Positions 16,017 to 23,479 of a stretch of DNA of 64,000 bases are shown here, piece after piece. Location: the NCBI GenBank assembly GCA_943372215.1, contig CALRXU020000003.1, forward strand, positions 62,001 through 126,000, read 5' to 3'. The translations under genes and the position numbers were made by a program. This DNA comes from UBA6183 sp943372215 (GTDB taxonomy: Bacteria; Bacteroidota; Bacteroidia; UKL13-3). Position 1 is the stretch's first letter, and each line of letters opens with the position of its first letter. The notes beneath the pieces are model-generated. The model worked only from the letters and a program-made list of their open reading frames with translations. It did not search any database and was not told where the DNA came from.

Positions 16017-18641
16017 CTAGCTTGTTTTTCCAGTGTTAAAGCCGATAGTACGTTTACTTGGTATGGCATCATAATCAATTTTAAACTCACTTACATCATC
16101 CAATTTCAATTCCTGAATCATGCTAATGGTGCGTTCAGCTGCCTCTATTTTAGCCAATCTTAAGTGTTGGTTTTTAATGGCCTCCTCAACTGTTTTACGC
16201 ACACTGCGGGCATTGCCAAAATACTGGTTGCGCGAGGTGTACAAAAAGTCCATGTATGCTTTTAAATGCTCTCGTGCTTCAGCATCAGGGGTAATGCTAT
16301 TGCTGTGCAACATCCTTAAGGCTATTTCAAACAATTGTTCGGCATTGTAATCATCAAAAAACAAGGTGCGGTCAAACCTAGAGCTTAAACCCGGATTCGA
16401 TTCCAGAAAATGTTTCATGTTCTCAGTGTATCCCGCAACAATCACCACAAACTCTCCCCGCTCATCTTCCATTCTTTTTAAAATGGCTTCAATGGCTTCC
16501 TTGCCAAAATCATTTTCGCCACCTTCACTTAAGGCATACGCTTCGTCAACAAACAAAACACCTCCCATGGCCTTATTAATAACCTCATTTGTTTTGATGG
16601 CTGTTTGGCCCACAAAACCACCTACAAGCGCTTGCCTATCGCACTCTACCAAATTACCCCGCTCTAAAATGCCCAGTGCTTTATAAATTTGAGCCAACAA
16701 ACGTGCTACCGTTGTTTTTCCTGTGCCAGGATTTCCAGTAAATACGGCATGTAACGAAAAACTTTGCCTAATATCTTTTCCAATTTCTTTGTAAAAGCGC
16801 ACCAACTTCACCAATTCATCTATTTCGTTTTTAATGGACCCAAGCCCTATCATGCTGTGCAAGGTCTGTAAAGCAGAGCGCAACAATTCTTCATCAATTG
16901 GAATGTCTGCAATGTTGCGGTTTTTGGCCGCGAATATTTTTCCAATATCCTCCGCCTTAATGGTTGACAGGTCAATTTTACTAAGCTCCTCTGGCCGTTC
17001 GCTCGCCATAATGCGCAAGCCCATATTCATCTTGGCATCTTCAATTAAGGTATTTACATAACGGGCGTTACCAAAGGTTTTATCCCTATCGCGGTATGAA
17101 TCAACCAGTTTTTTATACAAGTATTCTTTTGATTCTGCATTAAAAATAACGGCCCGTTTTTCGGCTGTGTAATTGGCAATTAACATCAACTCTTGTGGGG
17201 TGTAATCTGGGAAATCATAATACATGCTAAAACGTGATTTTAGCCCTGGGTTAGACTCCAAGAAGCTGGCCATTTCATCCGGATAACCAGCCACAATAAT
17301 GGCCAAATCGCCATCGCCATCGCTCATTTCTTTTAAGAAAATTTCTATGGCTTCTTTCCCAAAATCCTTGCTGTCGTCATTTTTACGGGCCAAGGCATAA
17401 GCCTCATCAATAAACAAAATACCACCTTTTGCCTTTTTTATGGCTTCCTTGGTTTTTGGGGCAGTTTGCCCAATGTATTCTGCCACCAAATCACTCCTGT
17501 CGGCTTCAATTACGTGGCCTTTGCTTAATAAACCCAGCTCATGGTAAATTTTACCCAGCATTTTTGCCACGGTTGTTTTGCCCGTTCCAGGATTGCCCGT
17601 AAATACGGCATGTAGGTTTATTTTATCGTTGTCTTCAAAGCCTTTTTCTTTTCTGAGTTTGATAAAATTGAGGTAAGTGGTGTATTCTTTTACTTTTTTC
17701 TTAATGCTATCTAAACCAATTAAACCATCCAACTCATTCAAGATGGCACTTACTGAAGCATCATCTTGTTTGGTGGATTTATCTGCAATAACCTTTGGTT
17801 TTGTTTTAAGTTGGTTCATGAGCTTAGGCTCACTGTCATAAATAAAGTCTAGTCCCACTTCAAAAGGAATGGATGCAATGATTTGGTCCATAAAAACCAC
17901 ATCAACGGTATAAACATCGTCTCCCCAAGTGCCTTTTAAATCGCTTCCCCAACCAATGGCGCACTCAAAAGTACTTTCCTTACCTGATACCTCAATCAGT
18001 TTCTCTATGCTGCCTTTAAGCTGGCCGCTGTGTGTTCTAAAATAATAGAACATTTCGCACTGCCAGGTTTCGTTGCTTTTTACATGGTTCTCGCATAACA
18101 ACTCCACCCACACATAGCGGGTTTCAGCGGTGCTAAACGCACTCACATATTTGCGGTCTTTTTTAGGCACATTGCTATCTGGCCCTTCGTATAGTTTTAC
18201 TTGTTGTAAGGTAAAGTAAGGGTTAACGGTATCGGTTACAATGCCTTGGTCTTCTACATAAAACAATTTCTCAGCAACAAACACACCATCAATCCATGCT
18301 TCCCAGCGGTAGATGCCTTTTTTCCAATAAATACCTTGCGTTTTAACGCCCCAACCCTCGCGCACGTAAACAATGTTTTCGTCTTTGCGTATGGTTCTAT
18401 CGGCAACCAAGTTGCATATCTCCGAATTATCTGATTGTTGCACACATTTTAAATTCATGCGTACTTCCCAATCCTCTTCATCAAAAAGTTTGTTAAAAAA
18501 AGACAACTCCGCATACATAAATGTACATTCAGACTCGTCATACACCAAACGATATTTTTTTTCGTTGTTGGCCAGCCACTCTGTTGACCCAAATATTTTC
18601 AGGTCTCTGAACTTGTAATTTACCGGTTTATCCTTTGCCAT
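16017..18641 (-). CDS. Tandem CbxX/CfqX-type AAA+ ATPase with duplicated N-terminal beta domains
   Basis: 874 residues. Two AAA+ modules of the CbxX/CfqX (CbbX/SpoVK) type follow each other: Walker A G-N-P-G-T-G-K-T-T at about residues 350 and 638, Walker B with F-I/V-D-E-A-Y-A-L at about 408 and 697. Each has the family's N-P-G-L-x-S-R-F and G-N-A-R blocks. Residues about 15-285 form a beta-rich region that appears to be an internal duplication. In both halves a W-containing strand is followed by a G-W-G turn and a strand ending in F-x-V. The protein is likely a hexameric remodelling ATPase whose N-terminus recognises a client. The client, and any role for the small membrane protein downstream, are unknown. 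Confidence 0.85.
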   Translation of the reverse strand: MAKDKPVNYKFRDLKIFGSTEWLANNEKKYRLVYDESECTFMYAELSFFNKLFDEEDWEVRMNLKCVQQSDNSEICNLVADRTIRKDENIVYVREGWGVKTQGIYWKKGIYRWEAWIDGVFVAEKLFYVEDQGIVTDTVNPYFTLQQVKLYEGPDSNVPKKDRKYVSAFSTAETRYVWVELLCENHVKSNETWQCEMFYYFRTHSGQLKGSIEKLIEVSGKESTFECAIGWGSDLKGTWGDDVYTVDVVFMDQIIASIPFEVGLDFIYDSEPKLMNQLKTKPKVIADKSTKQDDASVSAILNELDGLIGLDSIKKKVKEYTTYLNFIKLRKEKGFEDNDKINLHAVFTGNPGTGKTTVAKMLGKIYHELGLLSKGHVIEADRSDLVAEYIGQTAPKTKEAIKKAKGGILFIDEAYALARKNDDSKDFGKEAIEIFLKEMSDGDGDLAIIVAGYPDEMASFLESNPGLKSRFSMYYDFPDYTPQELMLIANYTAEKRAVIFNAESKEYLYKKLVDSYRDRDKTFGNARYVNTLIEDAKMNMGLRIMASERPEELSKIDLSTIKAEDIGKIFAAKNRNIADIPIDEELLRSALQTLHSMIGLGSIKNEIDELVKLVRFYKEIGKDIRQSFSLHAVFTGNPGTGKTTVARLLAQIYKALGILERGNLVECDRQALVGGFVGQTAIKTNEVINKAMGGVLFVDEAYALSEGGENDFGKEAIEAILKRMEDERGEFVVIVAGYTENMKHFLESNPGLSSRFDRTLFFDDYNAEQLFEIALRMLHSNSITPDAEAREHLKAYMDFLYTSRNQYFGNARSVRKTVEEAIKNQHLRLAKIEAAERTISMIQELKLDDVSEFKIDYDAIPSKRTIGFNTGKTS

Positions 18642-18901
18642 AATGGTATTAGTTAAACGTTTACTTTTAAAACAACGTTAAAACATGGAAGCAGGTACTT
18701 ACCGCTGCATTTTTTTAACGTGAAGCTGTTTATTGTTGTTATACTTTAGCTATAATCAATCCAACTTTAAGTAATAGACGTAATAAAACAATATTTCGGT
18801 TGCTAGTGTTTTGTAACCATCAAATAATCAAACCAATATATTTACCACAATTGTATCACAACTGACAAATGGGGTAGTTTAGGCAAAATATAAAAATATT
18901 G
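18642..18901. other. AT-rich intergenic region upstream of the tRNA pair
   Basis: No credible gene is seen. The segment would hold the promoter of the leftward AAA+ gene, but no clear TAnnTTTG was found. Two similar GTTAAA(A)C words lie near 18653 and 18675. Confidence 0.3.
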
Positions 18902-18933
18902 TTTGGTAGTTTATTGGGGGAATACTACTTTTG
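18902..18933 (+). promoter_or_regulatory. Promoter of tRNA-Ser
   Basis: TTTG (18902-18905), a 20-base spacer and TACTTTTG (18926-18933, exact TAnnTTTG) form a textbook Bacteroidota promoter. It ends 22 bases before the tRNA. Confidence 0.75.
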
Positions 18934-18955
18934 CCTTCCCTGAAAAAGGAGGCCC

Positions 18956-19045
18956 GGAGAGATGGGTGAGTGGCTGAAACCACCGGTTTGCTAAACCGAC
19001 ATACGGAGTTTATCTGTATCGAGGGTTCGAATCCCTCTCTCTCCG
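18956..19045 (+). tRNA. tRNA-Ser (anticodon GCT)
   Basis: 90-nt type II tRNA. The acceptor stem GGAGAGA/TCTCTCC closes at 18956-18962 and 19038-19044 with discriminator G19045. The anticodon loop TTGCTAA gives GCT. A long variable arm follows, and the T arm is GAGGG-TTCGAAT-CCCTC (19021-19037). CCA is not encoded. It reads AGC/AGU serine codons. Confidence 0.96.
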
Positions 19046-19086
19046 CAAGCTGTTTCAAGCTAATTAGCATAAGTTTGAAAGAAAAT

Positions 19087-19111
19087 ATTGTGAATATTAA
19101 ACCTTCACAAT
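19087..19111. repeat. 8-bp inverted repeat between the two tRNA genes
   Basis: ATTGTGAA (19087-19094) and TTCACAAT (19104-19111) are perfect inverted arms with a 9-base loop. No T-run follows, so it is not a classical terminator; it may be a processing hairpin or an operator. Confidence 0.4.
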
Positions 19112-19144
19112 GGGTTAACAGAATAAAGTACTCTATTAATCAAT

Positions 19145-19218
19145 CGGGGTGTAGCGTAGCCTGGTATCGCGCCACATTTGGGATGTGGAGGTCGTAGGTT
19201 CGAATCCTGCCACCCCGA
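19145..19218 (+). tRNA. tRNA-Pro (anticodon TGG)
   Basis: 74-nt tRNA. The acceptor stem is CGGGGTG/CACCCCG (19145-19151 and 19211-19217), with discriminator A19218. The anticodon stem-loop CCACA-TTTGGGA-TGTGG gives TGG. The T arm is GTAGG-TTCGAAT-CCTGC. CCA is not encoded. The last 12 bases are repeated twice more downstream (19305 and 19402). Confidence 0.96.
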
Positions 19219-19488
19219 CTTTTAAAACTCAATCATTTATTGGTTGAGTTTTTTTATGCCCTAAACTTAACTGAGGGCGTGGGTTCCCCCGATACGTATC
19301 GGGGCTGCCACCCCGACTTTTAAAACTCAATCATTTATTGGTTGAGTTTTTTTTGCCCTAAACTTACATGAGGGCGTGGGTTCCCCCGATACGTATCGGG
19401 GCTGCCACCCCGACTTTTAAAACTCAATCATTTATTGGTTGAGTTTTTTTATGCCCTAAACTAACAGAGGGCGTGGGTTCCCCCGATA
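19207..19488 (+). repeat. Three tandem ~98-bp repeats copying the tRNA-Pro 3' end
   Basis: Copies start at 19207, 19305 and 19402; the last one breaks off at 19488 in the middle of its final palindrome. Each begins with the last 12 bases of tRNA-Pro (CTGCCACCCCGA). Each then has a hairpin with T-run (AACTCAATCA/TGGTTGAGTT), a second hairpin GCCCT/AGGGC, and an 18-bp palindrome CCCCGATACGTATCGGGG. Copies differ only in the T-run and in the loop of the second hairpin. The first hairpin can act as the tRNA terminator. The origin could be tandem duplication or repeated integration at the tRNA end. Confidence 0.85.
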
Positions 19489-19635
19489 GGTTTCTATGTA
19501 TTAATAATTTATTGGTTCTTTTATTGTCTTAAACAACTATCTAAATACTGCCTCTTAGCCTAATTAATCGTCTTTAATCAACCCTCCCCGCATTTTTCAA
19601 AAAATCTCACCTTTTACTTGTTTGTTCAATTATCT

Positions 19636-19654
19636 ATCGCAATATTGCAATATT
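19636..19654 (+). promoter_or_regulatory. Putative ArsR operator
   Basis: ATCGCAATATTGCAATATT contains the perfect 14-bp palindrome AATATTGCAATATT (19641-19654), resembling known ArsR-type operators. It lies 12 bases before the arsR start. A TTTG at 19621-19624 could be the -33 element, so bound repressor would cover the promoter. Confidence 0.6.
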
Positions 19655-19666
19655 AAATTTAAGCAA

Positions 19667-19999
19667 ATGGGAGCAACTAAAACGGATTATTTTACAGAGC
19701 GGCAAAACAGCCTGGCTGCGCTTGCCAAAGCCCTAGGGCATCCGGCACGAATTGCCATTTTGGATTATTTGCTTACTGTGGACTCCTGCATTTGTGGCGA
19801 CATTGTAAACGAGTTGCCTTTGGCACAGCCTACTATTTCGCAACATTTAAAGGAGCTTAAAAATGTGGGCCTTATTAAAGGGAGCATTGAAGGAAACGCC
19901 ATTTGTTATTATATTAATGAAAAAGCACTGGATGTTTTGCAGGATTATTTTGCAAGCATTGCAGACCGCATAAACGCTAAAAAAACAACGTGTTGCTAA
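19667..19999 (+). CDS. arsR: ArsR/SmtB-family metalloid-responsive repressor
   Basis: About 110 residues of winged helix-turn-helix fold (A-L-G-H-P-A-R-I-A-I-L-D; recognition helix region Q-P-T-I-S-Q-H-L-K-E-L). C41-x-C43 sits at the metal-sensing helix where ArsR proteins carry their cysteine pair (E-L-C-V-C-D-L in classical members), and the protein ends in C-C. ATG 19667 is chosen because the open extension to 19622 contains the operator palindrome. It should autorepress and release on As(III)/Sb(III). First gene of a four-gene unit ending with arsC. Confidence 0.9.
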   Translation: MGATKTDYFTERQNSLAALAKALGHPARIAILDYLLTVDSCICGDIVNELPLAQPTISQHLKELKNVGLIKGSIEGNAICYYINEKALDVLQDYFASIADRINAKKTTCC

Positions 20000-20011
20000 A
20001 CCAATAAAAAC

Positions 20012-20455
20012 ATGAAATTATCTGAAATTAAACACATTTTGCCCAACCTTGAACGCTTGTCGTTTGAGTTGGAAAATGGAACTGTTGTTCCTGAACATTT
20101 TCACGTTACAGAAGTGGGAATGGTTACCAAACATTTTATAGATTGTGGTGGTGTGGTGCGCAATGAGCAAGTGGTTAGCTTTCAACTGTGGAATGCCAAC
20201 GACATGGAACACCGTTTAAAACCCGTAAAATTGTTAAACATTATTAACCTGGCTGAACGAAAACTGGGCATAGAAGACGTGGACATTGAAGTGGAATACC
20301 AAGCGGAAACCATTGGAAAATTTGGTTTACAGTTTGAAGATGGAAAATTTATGTTAACCAACAAACAAACCGACTGTTTGGCCAAAGACAATTGCGGTAT
20401 TCCCTCAGAAAAAATGGCCGCACAAAAAGTTTGTACCCCAGGCGTATGCTGCTAA
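20012..20455 (+). CDS. DUF6428 family protein with Cys-rich C-terminus
   Basis: 147 residues, 12 bases after arsR. I recognise the DUF6428 pattern seen beside arsR/arsC in Bacteroidota: V-P-E-H-F-H-V-T-E-V-G near the start and a later Y-Q-A-E-T-I-G. The tail is rich in cysteine (C-L-A-K-D-N-C, then V-C-T-P-G-V-C-C at the end), suggesting binding of As(III) or another soft metal; the P-E-H-F-H-V-T-E segment recalls cupin-like metal ligands. No biochemical function is known to me. Its place in the operon argues for arsenic handling. Confidence 0.75.
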   Translation: MKLSEIKHILPNLERLSFELENGTVVPEHFHVTEVGMVTKHFIDCGGVVRNEQVVSFQLWNANDMEHRLKPVKLLNIINLAERKLGIEDVDIEVEYQAETIGKFGLQFEDGKFMLTNKQTDCLAKDNCGIPSEKMAAQKVCTPGVCC

Positions 20456-20464
20456 TACTAACAA

Positions 20465-20596
20465 ATGACTTTACAACAATTTATAACAAAATATAAGAAG
20501 CCAATTATTATCATCAGTTCAGTTGTGGTGTTGCAATTGATATGGGGCTTTGATCCTAAATTTTGCCTCATTAACCTAATATGGCTTTTGGTTTAA
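20465..20596 (+). CDS. 43-residue membrane microprotein in the arsenic operon
   Basis: ATG 20465 opens a 43-codon frame nine bases after the DUF6428 stop and 25 bases before arsC. The peptide starts M-T-L-Q-Q-F, has a basic segment (K-Y-K-K) and then a hydrophobic span (P-I-I-I-I-S-S-V-V-V-L-Q-L-I-W). A W-G-F-D-P-K-F-C loop and a second hydrophobic end follow. This looks like a designed membrane protein rather than chance coding, and I recall similar small proteins in other Bacteroidota, but I cannot verify it. Function unknown. Confidence 0.6.
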   Translation: MTLQQFITKYKKPIIIISSVVVLQLIWGFDPKFCLINLIWLLV

Positions 20597-20621
20597 GACA
20601 CTTATTTTAAATACAACTCCT

Positions 20622-21035
20622 ATGAAAAAAATACTGGTGCTTTGCACAGGAAACAGTTGCAGAAGCCAAATTGCAGACGGCTATTTAAAGCATTTTGCAG
20701 GACCTAAAGCGCAAGTGTATAGCGCAGGGGTAGAAACCCATGGTGTAAATCCGCGTGCCATTGAAACCATGCGGGAAGATGGCATTGATATTTCAACCCA
20801 TACTTCAAACAATGTGAATGAATACATTGCTATAGACTTTGACTTTGTGATTACCGTTTGCGATAATGCCAAAGAGCGTTGCCCGTTTTTTCCAAGCAAC
20901 GCCCAAAAGTTGCACTACAACTTTCCAGATCCTGCAAAAGCGACTGGAACGGAAGCTGAAATTACCGCGGAATTTAAGCGTGTACGGCAACTGATTAAGG
21001 ATTATTGCGAGCAGTTTGTGAAGGAAAATTTGTAG
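20622..21035 (+). CDS. arsC: Arsenate reductase, low-molecular-weight phosphatase type (thioredoxin-coupled)
   Basis: 137 residues. It would reduce arsenate to arsenite in the cytoplasm. The phosphatase-like P-loop C8-T-G-N-S-C-R14-S holds the nucleophile. C80 and C87 (V-C-D-N-A-K-E-R-C) match the redox-relay cysteines C82/C89 of the plasmid pI258 enzyme, so thioredoxin regeneration is expected. Last gene of the arsR unit. No arsenite efflux gene (arsB/acr3) follows before the terminator. Confidence 0.9.
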   Translation: MKKILVLCTGNSCRSQIADGYLKHFAGPKAQVYSAGVETHGVNPRAIETMREDGIDISTHTSNNVNEYIAIDFDFVITVCDNAKERCPFFPSNAQKLHYNFPDPAKATGTEAEITAEFKRVRQLIKDYCEQFVKENL

Positions 21036-21096
21036 GTAAGAAACAGCTTGCGATTAAAAACACTTCCTTCAATAAAACAACTCAATCTTTTAATTC

Positions 21097-21127
21097 AAAA
21101 AAAGCCAATGCTTGCGCATTGGCTTTT
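21097..21127. terminator. Bidirectional terminator between arsC and the DUF4397 gene
   Basis: The stem AGCCAATGC/GCATTGGCT with a 4-base loop is flanked by seven A's on the left and four T's on the right. It can end both converging transcripts, more strongly the leftward one. Confidence 0.8.
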
Positions 21128-21148
21128 AATCATAACACAAAATGGGTT

Positions 21149-22906
21149 CTATTCTACGATAACCTTGCTGAAACTCGAACCTAAGTCTCCGCTGATTTTT
21201 ATGATGTAAATTCCTTGTCCGATTTGTTGGGTTGGAATGCTCACGTTGTTTAAACCTGAAACACCTTGTACCGTGTTGTTGTAAAATGCTTTACCTGCTA
21301 AATCAAACACCGTTACGGTAACTTGTTGCGCAGTTTGGTTGGTGTAGCTGATGTTTACCAATTCTTTTGCTGGATTAGGATAAACCGTTACAGTTGTGCC
21401 AAAATCTTTGTTGCGGTTTAATAAACCTGTTGTTGGTGATAATGCAATCACATCACCATTTGCTTGTGCCACAAATAAACCAAATGGCAATCCGTTTACA
21501 TCTTTGTTAGCTGGTGCGTTTGGCGATAAAAAGCCCGATGCAAAAACCACCACTGCTTTTCCTGCTAATGCTGATAATGGGGCATTGTAAGATACCAATG
21601 GTGCGGTAGCTCCTTTAGGGAACACATCCAACACAACATCTGTTGCAGGAAGCGAGGTGTAAGTATCTCCTGAAAAATCACCAAATGATAAGTCGTCAAA
21701 ACCAGAAGTGGCTCCTTTTGGACGAATATTTACTGTTGGTGCATCAGTTACACCATGGTAAGCCAAAATTTCAACGGTATTGTTGGTGGCTGATGCTTCT
21801 TTACCGGTAACTCCAACAATCTGAAATCCCATTTCAATACCATTTGGATTTCCTTCAAATTTAGAGGTATCAAGCACACCCGTTGCAATACCAACTGCGG
21901 TAGTGCCGGCATAAGATACACCAATATCTTCTGTGTAAATGATGTCACTTTTATCATCCGAACCAGGCAAAGCAACACCCAAGGCTAACTCCACATTTGC
22001 AGGAATGTCAACGTAGCCTGTAGCTTTTCTGAAAGCGAAATTAGCGGCTATTTTCGTTGCTGTATTGGTTGTATTGTTCAATAGCCAAATATCCACTGAG
22101 TCGGCAGCAGGGTCGGCACAGTTGTGAATAGCCATTAAACGGGCATTTGTAACTGCTGGTAGAGGCACCACATTGCCATTAGCAAGTGCAGCAAACAAAC
22201 CAAAAGCTTTGCCATTTTTGTTTGCAGCAGGGTTAACAAATCCTGAGGCAAATATCACCACTCCACTATCGCCAAGATTTAAGGTATTTAAGGGAGCTGA
22301 ATAGGTGAGCAATGGGTTTTCTTCTCCTGCAACATGCACATCAACCAATACATCTTTTTCATCCAGTTGCAAATAACCAGTAGTTGCTCCATAAGCTACG
22401 TTGGTTACCAACGAAAGTTGATCGGTTGAACCAGCATTGCGGGCAAACAAATCCACTACTGGGGCATCTGTTGAACCATGGTGAATGGCTACATTAACTT
22501 TACCTCCAGTGCCTCTTTCGGTTGCAGGTACAATTGCCGCAAGACTGAATGGTTGTTGTGGTGCAAATCCTGAGCCTACATGACCTTGGGCAAGCAATAC
22601 ATACTTCTCATTTGCAGTAAGATTAAATCCAAAACCAATAAGGGTATCGGTAATTTGGGTAGAGTTTTTACCAGCAAAACTCACCCGGATAGGAACTCCA
22701 GCAGGTGCATTAACAAAACCTGTAGCTTGTCTGAAACCGAAGTTATCAACTAATTTAAGGCTACCTAATGGTGTGGTTAACCACACATCTACGGTGTCAA
22801 CTGCAGGGTCGGCACTATTGTGTATGGCCATTACCCGCGCTGTTTGTGCTTCTGTTGCCAGCAATCCAGCTAGCAATGAAACGATGGTTAGTAATTGTTT
22901 TTTCAT
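21149..22906 (-). CDS. Secreted DUF4397-repeat protein with T9SS type A sorting domain
   Basis: 585 residues with a signal peptide (M-K-K-Q-L-L-T-I-V-S-L-L-A-G-L-L). Two long repeats start with A-R-V-M-A-I-H-N-S-A-D-P-A and A-R-L-M-A-I-H-N-C-A-D-P-A. Each contains a second, shorter match (A-I-H-H-G-S-T-D-A-P and L-A-Y-H-G-V-T-D-A-P). This is the DUF4397 beta-fold, so four modules in all. The last ~80 residues are a T9SS sorting domain (Y-P-N-P-A-K-E, G-Q-G-I-Y-I-I-K-I). Surface-anchored or released protein of unknown role. Confidence 0.85.
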   Translation of the reverse strand: MKKQLLTIVSLLAGLLATEAQTARVMAIHNSADPAVDTVDVWLTTPLGSLKLVDNFGFRQATGFVNAPAGVPIRVSFAGKNSTQITDTLIGFGFNLTANEKYVLLAQGHVGSGFAPQQPFSLAAIVPATERGTGGKVNVAIHHGSTDAPVVDLFARNAGSTDQLSLVTNVAYGATTGYLQLDEKDVLVDVHVAGEENPLLTYSAPLNTLNLGDSGVVIFASGFVNPAANKNGKAFGLFAALANGNVVPLPAVTNARLMAIHNCADPAADSVDIWLLNNTTNTATKIAANFAFRKATGYVDIPANVELALGVALPGSDDKSDIIYTEDIGVSYAGTTAVGIATGVLDTSKFEGNPNGIEMGFQIVGVTGKEASATNNTVEILAYHGVTDAPTVNIRPKGATSGFDDLSFGDFSGDTYTSLPATDVVLDVFPKGATAPLVSYNAPLSALAGKAVVVFASGFLSPNAPANKDVNGLPFGLFVAQANGDVIALSPTTGLLNRNKDFGTTVTVYPNPAKELVNISYTNQTAQQVTVTVFDLAGKAFYNNTVQGVSGLNNVSIPTQQIGQGIYIIKISGDLGSSFSKVIVE

Positions 22907-23054
22907 GTTTTATTTAAGTGATACATGAAATACATTACTGCATGGGCAATGGTTTCATCCTTTTTTTCTGACAATAGAAAACCCGTTGTTTTACAAAGAG
23001 TTTAAGTAAATCTATCCTGTGTAATTTACAATACTATTACAAAACAAAACAGAT

Positions 23055-23435
23055 TTATTTCACCGCAACCACGCTAATTTCAACATTAGCATTAAGGGGT
23101 AGTTTTACCACTTGCACGGTTTCTCTAGCAGGATAATCTCCCGTAAAAAAAGCACCATATGCTTCATTAATGGCGGCAAAATTTCCTAAATCGGTGCAGT
23201 AAATGGTGGTTTTAACCACGTGGGTGAAATCCATGCCAGCCGCTTGCAAAATGGCTAGTAAGTTTTCCATTACCTTGGTGGTTTCTGCTTTAATATCATG
23301 TTGAATCATTTGGCCAGTTACGGCATCTTTGGCCACTTGTCCGCTGGTGTAAAGCGTGTTACCAATTAATATTCCAGGGCTATATGGGCCAATTGGAGTG
23401 GGTGAGCCTGCGCTGCTAATTATTTTCTTTTCCAT
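23055..23435 (-). CDS. ridA: RidA family enamine/imine deaminase
   Basis: 126 residues, exactly the usual RidA length from ATG 23435; the longer upstream reading frame is not used. It would hydrolyse reactive 2-aminoacrylate and related enamines from PLP enzymes. Landmarks are G-P-Y-S-P-G near the N-terminus, T-S-G-Q-V-A, and the substrate-carboxylate arginine in Y-P-A-R-E-T-V-Q-V followed by E-I-S-V-V-A. It is divergent from the 3-hydroxyacyl-CoA dehydrogenase-like gene with only 44 bases between. Confidence 0.93.
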   Translation of the reverse strand: MEKKIISSAGSPTPIGPYSPGILIGNTLYTSGQVAKDAVTGQMIQHDIKAETTKVMENLLAILQAAGMDFTHVVKTTIYCTDLGNFAAINEAYGAFFTGDYPARETVQVVKLPLNANVEISVVAVK

Positions 23436-23449
23436 ATGGGTATGCTTGT

Positions 23450-23469
23450 TAACTTTGTTTTCAAATTTA
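23450..23469. promoter_or_regulatory. Face-to-face -7 elements between ridA and the 3HCDH-like gene
   Basis: TAACTTTG (23450-23457, plus strand) and TAAATTTG (23462-23469, minus strand) both match TAnnTTTG exactly. Each promoter's start site would fall in or beside the other's -7 box. The -33 elements are weak. Leaders would be about 15-20 nt. Confidence 0.5.
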
Positions 23470-23479
23470 ATACCTGCAC

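Noticed and set aside
18879..19197. Open frames across the tRNA genes on both strands
   Set aside because: They run straight through well-folded tRNA-Ser and tRNA-Pro and have no protein-like composition; they are shadows of the RNA genes.
19207..19488. CRISPR array
   Set aside because: Units are 97-98 bp, nearly identical throughout with no unique spacers, and there are no cas genes.
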